A stretch of 15,287 bases of DNA from an uncultured Acetatifactor sp. GTDB lineage: Bacteria; Bacillota; Clostridia; Lachnospirales; Lachnospiraceae. Of this stretch, positions 1 through 5,650 are shown in pieces. A program made the translations under genes and the position numbers. The stretch covers positions 1-15,287 of the forward strand of contig CAQUWW010000022.1 of the NCBI GenBank assembly GCA_948896875.1, in the 5' to 3' direction. The first letter of the stretch is position 1; each line of letters opens with the position of its first letter. Below the pieces are notes generated by a model. It saw only the letters and a program-made list of their open reading frames with translations, was not told the DNA's origin and ran no database searches.

Positions 1-407
1 AAAAGAAATTAAAAGGTGAGGAGCGGATGAATGATTGGATCCGTGTGTTTAATGCTAAGACGGAGGACGATTTAGACATGATTAAAACAGATAATCCAGG
101 GATTTTGGAGGCCATCAAAGAGATAAAGCTTGCCAGCGCGGGAAAGGCAATACGAGCAATGTATGATGCACATATGAAAGAAATCCGGGACAGGAATGCG
201 AGAGACGATTATGTGCGGGACGAGGGACGGGCTATGGGCGAGCTTCGGAAAATCATCAGCCAGGTTCGGAAGAAAATCTCCAAAAATATGTCTGCAGAGG
301 AGATTGCAGATATGCTGGAAGAAGATATTGATCTTATCGTCCGTATCTATAATACGTTGGAAAATCACCCTGACTGGAACGATGAAAAGATCTATGAATC
401 CTTGTAA
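1..407 (+). CDS. Rpn-family recombination-promoting nuclease / PD-(D/E)XK transposase-like protein, C-terminal part (5' end outside window)
   Basis: The reading frame is open from base 3, with codons for KKLKGEER before the first Met at position 27, so the gene enters from the left and only its last ~134 residues are visible. The segment around LKGEER-MNDWIRVFNAKTEDDLDMI, followed by a long charged helical region and a C-terminal SAEEIADMLEEDIDLI-type motif, matches the distal half of Rpn/PDDEXK 'putative transposase' proteins common in Lachnospiraceae. In this family the nuclease core is N-terminal, so the catalytic residues are not in view and activity cannot be judged. The GAGG just before Met27 could be read as a ribosome-binding site for a short protein, but the open upstream frame with family-like residues makes an internal Met more likely. 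It ends in TAA, and its 3' end faces metK convergently. Confidence 0.7.
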   Translation, partial: KKLKGEERMNDWIRVFNAKTEDDLDMIKTDNPGILEAIKEIKLASAGKAIRAMYDAHMKEIRDRNARDDYVRDEGRAMGELRKIISQVRKKISKNMSAEEIADMLEEDIDLIVRIYNTLENHPDWNDEKIYESL

Positions 408-537
408 TTTTATATATTGATTTATGCGGAAGCGATTTGAATAGAACGCTGCGCAGACAGGTCAGACCATTTTGAAACAGTGGCTTAAGCTGGCAGCCCG
501 CGTCACAGCCATAGCGAATTTCAGAATCAGATACTGC

Positions 538-567
538 AAAAGCGGCATGGCTTTTCAGCCATACCGC
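538..567 (-). terminator. Likely intrinsic terminator of metK
   Basis: An inverted repeat with arms at 542-552 and 557-567 (GCGGCATGGCT / AGCCATACCGC, one mismatch, TTTC loop) lies 20 bp past the metK stop. Read on the minus strand it is followed by only four T residues, so it is a strong stem with a weak U-tract. It may also stop transcription from the convergent left-hand gene. The rest of 408-587 shows no supportable gene. Confidence 0.6.
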
Positions 568-587
568 CCTGCAATCCGAAACTTCAA

Positions 588-1775
588 TTATAAGTACTTC
601 TTCAACGTCTCAGCCTTATCCACAGCCTCCCAGGGAAGGGACACATCATCCCGTCCGAAGTGACCGTAAGCCGCGGTTGCTCTGTAAATAGGTCTGCGCA
701 GATCCAGCATCTTGATAATGCCTGCGGGACGCAGATCAAAATTCTCCCGGACAATTTCCACCAGCCTCTCATTGCTCAGTTTTCCTGTACCGAAAGTATC
801 CACCATAACAGATGTGGGCTGTGCAACGCCGATGGCATAGGAAAGCTGGATCTCACATTTCTCCGCCAGACCGGCAGCCACAATATTTTTGGCCACATAC
901 CGGGCTGCATAAGCTGCGCTTCTGTCTACCTTCGTGCAATCCTTGCCGGAAAATGCACCGCCGCCATGACGGGCATATCCGCCGTATGTATCCACGATAA
1001 TTTTGCGGCCGGTAAGTCCCGCATCTCCCTGAGGACCGCCAATGACAAAACGACCGGTAGGATTGATAAAGAATTTCGTATCTGCATCCACCATCTCCTT
1101 CGGAAGAATAGGATCAAATACATACTTTCTGATGTCCGCATGAATCTGCTCCTGGGTCACATTCTCGTCGTGCTGGGTGGAGAGAACCACCGCCTCCAGA
1201 CGCAGGGGTTTACCATTCTCATCGTATTCCACAGACACCTGACTCTTGCCGTCTGGCCTCAGATAGGAAAGAGTGCCGTCCTTGCGGACCTTTGCAAGCT
1301 GTCTGGCCAGTTTGTGCGCCAGAGAAATGGGATAGGGCATCAATTCCGGCGTCTCGTTGGTAGCATAGCCGAACATCATCCCCTGATCGCCCGCTCCGAT
1401 GGCTTCCAGCTGCTCGTCGCTCATACCGGCCTCTCTGGCCTCCAGAGCCTTGTCCACGCCCATGGCAATGTCAGGAGACTGCTTATCCAGCGCTACCATC
1501 ACGGCACAGATATTGCCGTCAAAGCCTGTTTTAGCATCATTGTAGCCAATCTCGTTAACGGTTTTACGTACGATTCCGGGAATATCCAGATTTGCAGTGG
1601 TGGTAATCTCACCTGTCACCAGGACAAAGCCAGTACAGCTGGCCGTCTCACAGGCCACACGGCTCATAGGATCCTGTTCCATACAGGCATCCAGTATGGC
1701 ATCCGACACAGCATCACAGAGTTTGTCGGGATGTCCTTCCGTAACGGATTCTGAAGTAAATAAATGTTTTTCCAT
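588..1775 (-). CDS. metK: S-adenosylmethionine synthase (methionine adenosyltransferase)
   Basis: This cytosolic enzyme makes S-adenosylmethionine from methionine and ATP. The 395-aa length is normal for the bacterial family. Hallmarks are FTSESVTEGHPDK near the N-terminus (catalytic His15, Asp17, Lys18), the ATP-binding GAGDQG at residues 127-132, and the phosphate-binding glycine-rich GGGAFSGKD at 271-279 followed by KVDRSAAY. The ATG at 1773-1775 is preceded by AGGAAG with a 6-nt spacer, which fixes the start. The gene appears monocistronic: it has its own promoter and SAM-I riboswitch upstream and a hairpin terminator downstream. The product should therefore repress its own synthesis when SAM is abundant. 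No key residue seems to be missing. Confidence 0.98.
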   Translation of the reverse strand: MEKHLFTSESVTEGHPDKLCDAVSDAILDACMEQDPMSRVACETASCTGFVLVTGEITTTANLDIPGIVRKTVNEIGYNDAKTGFDGNICAVMVALDKQSPDIAMGVDKALEAREAGMSDEQLEAIGAGDQGMMFGYATNETPELMPYPISLAHKLARQLAKVRKDGTLSYLRPDGKSQVSVEYDENGKPLRLEAVVLSTQHDENVTQEQIHADIRKYVFDPILPKEMVDADTKFFINPTGRFVIGGPQGDAGLTGRKIIVDTYGGYARHGGGAFSGKDCTKVDRSAAYAARYVAKNIVAAGLAEKCEIQLSYAIGVAQPTSVMVDTFGTGKLSNERLVEIVRENFDLRPAGIIKMLDLRRPIYRATAAYGHFGRDDVSLPWEAVDKAETLKKYL

Positions 1776-1837
1776 ATGTCTCTTCCTTTCTCCATGTGTA
1801 ATTTATCTTCAAACTTCAACAGAATTCCAAGTGCATC

Positions 1838-1876
1838 CCGCATGCCGCTTCAACGGCACATTTCCTCTGCATGCGG
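1838..1876 (-). repeat. Inverted repeat (hairpin) in the metK leader, downstream of the riboswitch terminator
   Basis: CCGCATGC at 1838-1845 and GCATGCGG at 1869-1876 form perfect 8-bp arms around 23 nt. A nested TGCCG/CGGCA pairing gives an alternative fold. No U-tract follows on the minus strand, so it is not a second terminator. It could stabilise the mRNA or be incidental. Confidence 0.4.
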
Positions 1877-1884
1877 CTATGCAT

Positions 1885-1915
1885 AATAAAAAGCCCGCTC
1901 ACACGATAAGCGGAC
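1885..1915 (-). terminator. Riboswitch expression-platform terminator ahead of metK
   Basis: On the minus strand GTCCGCT (1915-1909) pairs with AGCGGGC (1899-1893) across a 9-nt loop and is followed by TTTTTATT. It begins ~20 nt after the aptamer, ~110 nt before the metK start. The 5' arm and loop contain CTTAT, which could instead pair with ATAAG in the 3' strand of aptamer helix P1. That would be a plausible antiterminator when SAM is absent (inference). Confidence 0.85.
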
Positions 1916-1936
1916 TCAAATCTTTCGATATCAATC

Positions 1937-2037
1937 CTCTTATTGTTCGAACACTACTCGCTCAGGGAGGCACCTTCCACAATGGGGTTGCCGTGGCTTC
2001 ATCGATCCTATGTATCTCCACCAACTCTGAATAAGAG
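1937..2037 (-). promoter_or_regulatory. SAM-I (S-box) riboswitch aptamer controlling metK
   Basis: Read on the minus strand, the element opens with CTCTTATT and closes with AATAAGAG, giving an 8-bp P1 helix. Between them lie the conserved S-box blocks: a GGTGGAGA kink-turn-type segment, then GATGAAGCCACGGCAACC, then GGAAGGTGCC, in the expected order and spacing. It sits between a promoter and an intrinsic terminator in the leader of metK, whose product makes the ligand. SAM binding should stabilise P1 and permit the terminator at 1885-1915, giving negative feedback. Confidence 0.95.
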
Positions 2038-2066
2038 AAATCCTGTTAAGTTTTATGACCATATCT

Positions 2067-2095
2067 ACTCTACTATATACACATACTGTTGTCAA
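2067..2095 (-). promoter_or_regulatory. Promoter for the SAM riboswitch-metK transcript
   Basis: Minus-strand TTGACA (2095-2090, perfect -35) is followed after 17 nt by TAGAGT (2072-2067, a 4/6 match to -10). The predicted start near 2060 lies ~23 nt before aptamer helix P1. The -35 box sits inside a perfect palindrome listed separately. Confidence 0.65.
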
Positions 2096-2100
2096 CAGTA
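2084..2100. repeat. 17-bp palindrome over the metK promoter -35 box
   Basis: TACTGTTG-T-CAACAGTA has perfect 8-bp arms with a single central base. A one-base loop cannot form an RNA hairpin, so if functional it would be a DNA site such as an operator. It also lies 15-31 bp past the stop of the M15 peptidase gene. Confidence 0.5.
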
Positions 2101-2114
2101 AATTTTACCAAGGT

Positions 2115-3089
2115 TTATTTCTCAGCGTTTTCCGTCTGTTTTTCGTCCTGTCTACTGGCCAGATCAAGAAATTCTTCCAGACACAGCTGATTCTCCTTCA
2201 TAAAAATCGCCGCCTCTTCTCCCACATAACGAAAATGCCAGGATTCATACATAATACCTGTTATATCTTCTTTGTTATCAGGATAACGCAGAATAAATCC
2301 ATATTCACTAGCATGCTCATGCAGCCATATACTCTCCGGCGTATTGGCCTGCCCTTCATCCAGAGCCTGATAATCAATTCCTACCAAATCCACTGCCAAA
2401 CCCGTATGATGTTCGCTTCTTCCTACCATTTCCAGATAGCACCTGGTTTTAAAAAAAGCTTCCTCGTAATCATATCCCGCCTTTAAATATTTGCGAATGG
2501 ATTTATCCACAAGCTCTGCCTGCTTTTTATAATCCCGATATGCGGAACAGATAATGATTTCAAACCCTTCTTCCTTTGCATCATCGATCATCTGCTCCAG
2601 GGAAGCCCTGATTTCTTTATGTACCATCTTTCCGTTTCTTGTCTCAACCAGAGTCATCGGATAGCACTGGGGCAAAGGGTTGCTGTCATTTACCAGAGTA
2701 TACTTTATCTCCCCCGGATCAACCGCAAAAGGAATCAACAATACATCATCCTCTGTTGTTACCGGTTCTGTGATTGCCTGTTCTGCTATTTCCTGTTCTT
2801 CCGTTGTCTCCTGTACTTGCTCTGATTCCCTCGTTTCCTCAAAGATATAAGTATCCCTGTCTTCCCATTGCTCTTCATAAAGAGCCAGCTTTTCCTCCAA
2901 TTGACTGATACAAAGCTGCTGCTCGTTCGCCTTATTATCCGAATTTCGTTTTAATTTCCCATACTGTGTCAGCATAAAAATCAGACCGACAGTCGGTAAC
3001 AAAATCAAAGATGCCGTTATGAAAAGAATGAAATGCTTATAAAATCTTACACTTCCCCAATAACGACCATCACTCTTCATCGCCTGCAC
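2115..3089 (-). CDS. Membrane-anchored M15B-family D-alanyl-D-alanine carboxypeptidase (VanY/DacA-like)
   Basis: Predicted zinc D,D-carboxypeptidase that removes the terminal D-Ala from peptidoglycan stem peptides outside the membrane. Residues 18-41 form one N-terminal membrane segment without a cleavage site, then comes an acidic Glu/Gln-rich linker with coiled-coil character (about 55-115) and the M15 domain (about 135-310). The zinc and catalytic motifs are intact: SAYRDYKKQ (182-190, Arg185), SEHHTGLAVD (225-234, matching SxHxxGxAxD with His227 and Asp234) and ESWHFRYVG (282-290, Glu282 and His285). The chosen GTG start at 3089 lies 5 nt after an AAGGA site and overlaps the last codons of the bactofilin gene by 20 nt. 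An ATG at 3080 is the alternative. The overlap implies translational coupling, and co-expression suggests the bactofilin positions this hydrolase. The exact peptide substrate is unproven. Confidence 0.9.
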   Translation of the reverse strand: MQAMKSDGRYWGSVRFYKHFILFITASLILLPTVGLIFMLTQYGKLKRNSDNKANEQQLCISQLEEKLALYEEQWEDRDTYIFEETRESEQVQETTEEQEIAEQAITEPVTTEDDVLLIPFAVDPGEIKYTLVNDSNPLPQCYPMTLVETRNGKMVHKEIRASLEQMIDDAKEEGFEIIICSAYRDYKKQAELVDKSIRKYLKAGYDYEEAFFKTRCYLEMVGRSEHHTGLAVDLVGIDYQALDEGQANTPESIWLHEHASEYGFILRYPDNKEDITGIMYESWHFRYVGEEAAIFMKENQLCLEEFLDLASRQDEKQTENAEK

Positions 3090-3810
3090 TCATTTCCTTC
3101 AAACCGCCTCCCACATCCAGCATACCTTTAATCCGGGAACCATTGAAGATGGCAATTCCAAGTGCTTTGATATTTCCAATCACAGAAGATGTCTCACGCA
3201 ATTCCAAATTCTCATGCACATTCAACTCACCCTGCACTTTGCCGCTAAGCACAGCGCTTCCGGCATTTACGTCTCCCTTTATACAAGTACCTCTCTCAGC
3301 TGTAATACTGTCTTCCACTGAGACATTTCCCTCAATGCCCCCTTCTATAAAGCGAAGCTTGTTGGCTTTGACATCGCCTTCTATACTCCCTGACAGTACA
3401 AGTGATCCCTCACATTCCACATTTCCGAATACTTTTCCAAGCATTTTAAGATTAGAGCCGGCAATGACATCACCCTTGATGATAACATCCGGTGTAATCA
3501 CAGTTTCATAAACAGGCTTTTCAACTCTGGAATAAGGTTTTGTAACATCAGACTCTCCATTATATGGAACTGGCGGTTCCGAAGCAGAACTGGATTCTCT
3601 GCTGCCAGACCCTTCTGTAACGGGCGCTTCTATATAAGCTTCTTCCAAAAACTGATTTTCCTGAGATTTACTCATTTGCTCCGTTTCTTCATCGGTCTGC
3701 CCGGAAATAGCCTCCGTTTCCTTCTGACCTTCAAGCACTTGATCAGCGTCACTCTTGTCCAAGCTCAACAACTCATTAAGTGCTTTTTTGAAATTACCAT
3801 CTTTTTTCAT
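3070..3810 (-). CDS. Bactofilin (polymer-forming cytoskeletal protein)
   Basis: The 246-aa protein has an acidic, Ser/Glu/Gln-rich, probably disordered N-terminal tail (residues 1-100) and a bactofilin beta-helix core (about 104-233). The core shows the usual short repeats of hydrophobic residues with glycines, such as DVIIKGDV, GNVECEG, GSIEGDVKA, GNVSVED and IKGDVNAG. Bactofilins assemble nucleotide-free filaments at the membrane and in several bacteria recruit or organise peptidoglycan enzymes. The tail is long compared with minimal bactofilins and could tether partners. The start is set by AGGAG 7-8 nt before the ATG at 3810. It is the first gene of an overlapping pair with the M15 carboxypeptidase and follows a near-consensus promoter at 3856-3884. 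Confidence 0.9.
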   Translation of the reverse strand: MKKDGNFKKALNELLSLDKSDADQVLEGQKETEAISGQTDEETEQMSKSQENQFLEEAYIEAPVTEGSGSRESSSASEPPVPYNGESDVTKPYSRVEKPVYETVITPDVIIKGDVIAGSNLKMLGKVFGNVECEGSLVLSGSIEGDVKANKLRFIEGGIEGNVSVEDSITAERGTCIKGDVNAGSAVLSGKVQGELNVHENLELRETSSVIGNIKALGIAIFNGSRIKGMLDVGGGLKEMSAGDEE

Positions 3811-3855
3811 TTGAACCTCTCCTTATTCCGCTGTTTTTGGCCCATTATTCTGATA

Positions 3856-3884
3856 ATTATAACATTGTACACATACATTTTCAA
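3856..3884 (-). promoter_or_regulatory. Promoter of the bactofilin-M15 peptidase operon
   Basis: Minus-strand TTGAAA (3884-3879), a 17-nt spacer and a perfect TATAAT (3861-3856). The start of transcription should fall near 3849, giving a leader of about 40 nt. Confidence 0.8.
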
Positions 3885-3901
3885 GTAGTTCGCAAAAATT
3901 C

Positions 3902-3928
3902 ATATGAAAATTTGTGAATTTTCCATAT
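3902..3928. repeat. Imperfect AT-rich inverted repeat upstream of the bactofilin promoter
   Basis: ATATGAAAATT (3902-3912) and AATTTTCCATAT (3917-3928) are complementary apart from one bulged base and are separated by TGTG. It begins 18 bp upstream of the -35 box, which suits a regulator site. AT-richness makes chance a real alternative. Confidence 0.35.
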
Positions 3929-3997
3929 CATATCACGAATCAATGTCCCCCAATCCATGGTTCACCCTTGACAGCACCTGCGTATGATGCCATTCTT

Positions 3998-4297
3998 TTA
4001 GGACTCCGCATCCAGGGAAGCCGTAGGCTCATCCAGGATCAGGACCGGCGCATCCCTGTAAATGGCTCTTGCAATGGCGATGCGCTGGGCCTGGCCAAAA
4101 GAAAAGTTTGCGCCCTTTTCCTGTACCTGCGTTCGGTACCGGTCCGGCAGGACCTGAATCACATCATGGATTCCCGCCTGCCTGGCCGCCGAAATCACGT
4201 CTTCTATTTTATAATCCTCCGCTCCAAAGGCAATATTTTCCGCTATCGTTCCGCTGTTAAGCAGTATAAATGCCTCCGCGCGCTGGATTCTTAAAGC
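3998..4297 (-). pseudogene. Remnant of an ABC exporter ATP-binding domain
   Basis: The minus-strand frame between stops at 4298-4300 and 3998-4000 encodes the central part of an ABC-transporter nucleotide-binding domain. It starts just before the Q-loop-proximal segment (AFILLNSGTIAENIAFG) and continues through the helical region to FSFGQAQRIAIARA (signature), VLILDEP (Walker B with catalytic Glu) and TASLDAES (D-loop), then a stop. Walker A, the whole transmembrane domain and everything after the D-loop, including the H-loop His, are missing. The signature reads SFGQ where SGGQ is expected. There is no convincing start or ribosome-binding site. It is boxed between the terminator of the lipoprotein gene and the bactofilin promoter. 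I read it as a decaying fragment of an exporter of the multidrug/lipid/peptide class, not a functional gene. Confidence 0.8.
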
Positions 4298-4314
4298 TTA
4301 TAGATTCAGTATAC

Positions 4315-4343
4315 AAAAAAGAAACGGCTGTAAACCGTTTCTT
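4315..4343 (-). terminator. Intrinsic terminator of the lipoprotein gene
   Basis: On the minus strand AAGAAACGG (4343-4335) pairs with CCGTTTCTT (4327-4319) across a 7-nt loop and runs into a T-tract (4320-4315). It lies ~90 nt past the lipoprotein stop. A second, T-less 7-bp hairpin (GTAAGAG/CTCTTAC) lies between the stop and this terminator. Confidence 0.85.
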
Positions 4344-4431
4344 CACAAGAGGTAGATCAGAGGAGGTAAGAGGTCATTATTTGTGCCTGTTCTCTTACTT
4401 ATCAAATTTGATATCTTTCAACCGTTCACAA

Positions 4432-5187
4432 TCAATCGCCATTCTGCATCTTACTCATGTACAGATTAAACCCATCCAGAATGACAACATTTTTATCCTT
4501 GTATTCAAGTGGATCTACATCTTTAAACATGACTCCTGTGATCAGCGGCTCCTTCTTGACCTGTTCCCAACCATTTTCCAAAGAGAATGCGTAAATGCGG
4601 GAGTAAAAAGACCAGGATTCGTAAACCTCTTCCGGGTTCTCACAATCTCTTAAAGCATAGGCCACATCCTCTTGGCTGCCCCACATGATTTTCTCTTCGT
4701 TTCCTTCCTGCAGAAAGGAAGAAATCGTACTATACCTGGCTCCTATTGCCCACTTATCCTGCCAGTAAAGGCATCCCGGCCAGGAACAGTACATCTGCTG
4801 TCTCGGCTCCCCCCATATGCCTGTCATTTGATTCATGACCTGATCCATCTGCTGTTCTTCAGAATACTGTGCATAAATCAGTGTCAGCACTGCCTCCTCT
4901 TCCGTCTCTCCCAGGAATTGCATATAGACGCTGGAAGCCTCTTCTCCTAAAAACATAACATCATTCAATTCGATGGAATATCCGTACAGTTCCTTCGGCT
5001 GATATTCCTCGGACAGCTCCTGCTTCCCGGCTTCTTCCATGGGCCATTGAAAGGCCTCTTTTACCTGAGAAAAGTCACATCCGAAAACCTCTTTCAAATC
5101 AACAGGATCGTCCTGTTGATCAGGACTGCCGCAGGCACTCAGAAGCACTATGGCGGATAGAACCAATGGCAATGCTTTTTTCTTCAT
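4432..5187 (-). CDS. Predicted lipoprotein of unknown function
   Basis: The 251-aa product begins MKKKALPLVLSAIVLLSAC, a textbook lipoprotein signal with a lipobox (LSAC, lipidated Cys19), so it should be anchored to the outer face of the membrane. A GGGAGG site 6 nt before the ATG at 5187 sets this start over an in-frame ATG 21 nt upstream. The mature part is acidic, rich in Trp, Tyr and Glu, and without recognisable repeats or catalytic motifs. It has the look of small Clostridia-specific extracytoplasmic proteins. The gene stands alone, with its own candidate promoter (5258-5286) and terminator (4315-4343). I do not recognise the family and assign no function. Confidence 0.85.
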   Translation of the reverse strand: MKKKALPLVLSAIVLLSACGSPDQQDDPVDLKEVFGCDFSQVKEAFQWPMEEAGKQELSEEYQPKELYGYSIELNDVMFLGEEASSVYMQFLGETEEEAVLTLIYAQYSEEQQMDQVMNQMTGIWGEPRQQMYCSWPGCLYWQDKWAIGARYSTISSFLQEGNEEKIMWGSQEDVAYALRDCENPEEVYESWSFYSRIYAFSLENGWEQVKKEPLITGVMFKDVDPLEYKDKNVVILDGFNLYMSKMQNGD

Positions 5188-5257
5188 AACAAGCCTCCCT
5201 TGTGTCATAAATCTAATACTCTCACCTTAGTCACCTATTGTAAAACTATCGACGACA

Positions 5258-5286
5258 TTCATACCGGATTCGCCTTCACTTTTCAA
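5258..5286 (-). promoter_or_regulatory. Candidate promoter of the lipoprotein gene
   Basis: Minus-strand TTGAAA (5286-5281), 17-nt spacer, TATGAA (5263-5258). The -10 match is moderate. The predicted leader is about 65 nt. Confidence 0.5.
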
Positions 5287-5342
5287 AGATTTTTAGGAAT
5301 ATTTTATATAATTATATTATACATTCTGCTCCTCTAACCGTC

Positions 5343-5388
5343 AATACGTCGAATTAGTTTCCACTGATCGCAACTAATTCGACGTATT
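5343..5388. repeat. Perfect 17-bp inverted repeat upstream of the small secreted protein gene
   Basis: AATACGTCGAATTAGTT (5343-5359) is repeated as its exact reverse complement at 5372-5388 with a 12-nt spacer. No T-tract follows on either strand, so it is a poor terminator. The right arm ends ~15 bp before a candidate -10 (TAAAAT, 5404-5409) of the plus-strand gene at 5441, and no good -35 box is present there. This layout fits an activator or repressor site. A structured 5' RNA element is the alternative. Confidence 0.65.
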
Positions 5389-5440
5389 ATCCAATCTATA
5401 TGTTAAAATGAAGAAAAGTTTGAAAAGGGGATATTCCATC

Positions 5441-5650
5441 ATGAAGAAACACACCTTAAAAACCATGTTACTCGCATCTGTATTAGGGATTGCAGTATTC
5501 AGCGCTGTCCTGCCAATGTCTGTACCGGACCCCATACCGGTCCCGTCAGAACCGGCTCCAACCGATGAGCCCCCTGTGGAGACGGACCCGCCGACTGCTG
5601 AGAACGATATCAATCCTTTATCTGATCTGGAGAATAAGAAATCAAATTAA
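5441..5650 (+). CDS. Small secreted Pro/Glu-rich protein, candidate signalling peptide precursor
   Basis: The 69-aa product starts MKKHTLKTML and has a basic n-region and a hydrophobic core (about residues 8-24), a Sec-type signal or membrane anchor. Roughly 45 low-complexity residues follow, rich in Pro, Glu, Asp and Ser (for example PDPIPVPSEPAP and DEPPVETDPP). There is no lipobox and no Cys in the mature part. The start is set by AAAAGGGG about 10 nt before the ATG; an ATG at 5408 would add 11 residues but lacks a ribosome-binding site. It is the only complete plus-strand gene in the window. It converges on the regulator gene, and the two stop codon regions overlap by 9 nt. A perfect inverted repeat lies just upstream. 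The context suggests an exported peptide paired with a TPR regulator, but the sequence has no recognised pheromone motif. A small wall-associated protein is the alternative. Confidence 0.65.
   Translation: MKKHTLKTMLLASVLGIAVFSAVLPMSVPDPIPVPSEPAPTDEPPVETDPPTAENDINPLSDLENKKSN

Noticed and set aside
472..663. Plus-strand ORF of 63 codons spanning the metK terminator
   Set aside because: It runs through the hairpin and into the antisense of metK, with no ribosome-binding site.
660..1754. Long plus-strand open frame (364 codons) antisense to metK
   Set aside because: It is the mirror of a strongly conserved enzyme gene; its translation is Cys/His/Arg-rich without family features, and metK plus its riboswitch explain the strand.
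3881..3958. 25-codon minus-strand ORF (MDWGTLIRD...) upstream of the bactofilin gene
   Set aside because: It has an AGGG 6 nt before the ATG but overlaps the bactofilin -35 box and an inverted repeat and shows no protein features; probably chance.
5343..5388. Invertible promoter (phase-variable switch)
   Set aside because: The segment between the arms is only 12 nt, too short for a promoter to flip, and there is no recombinase gene in the window.
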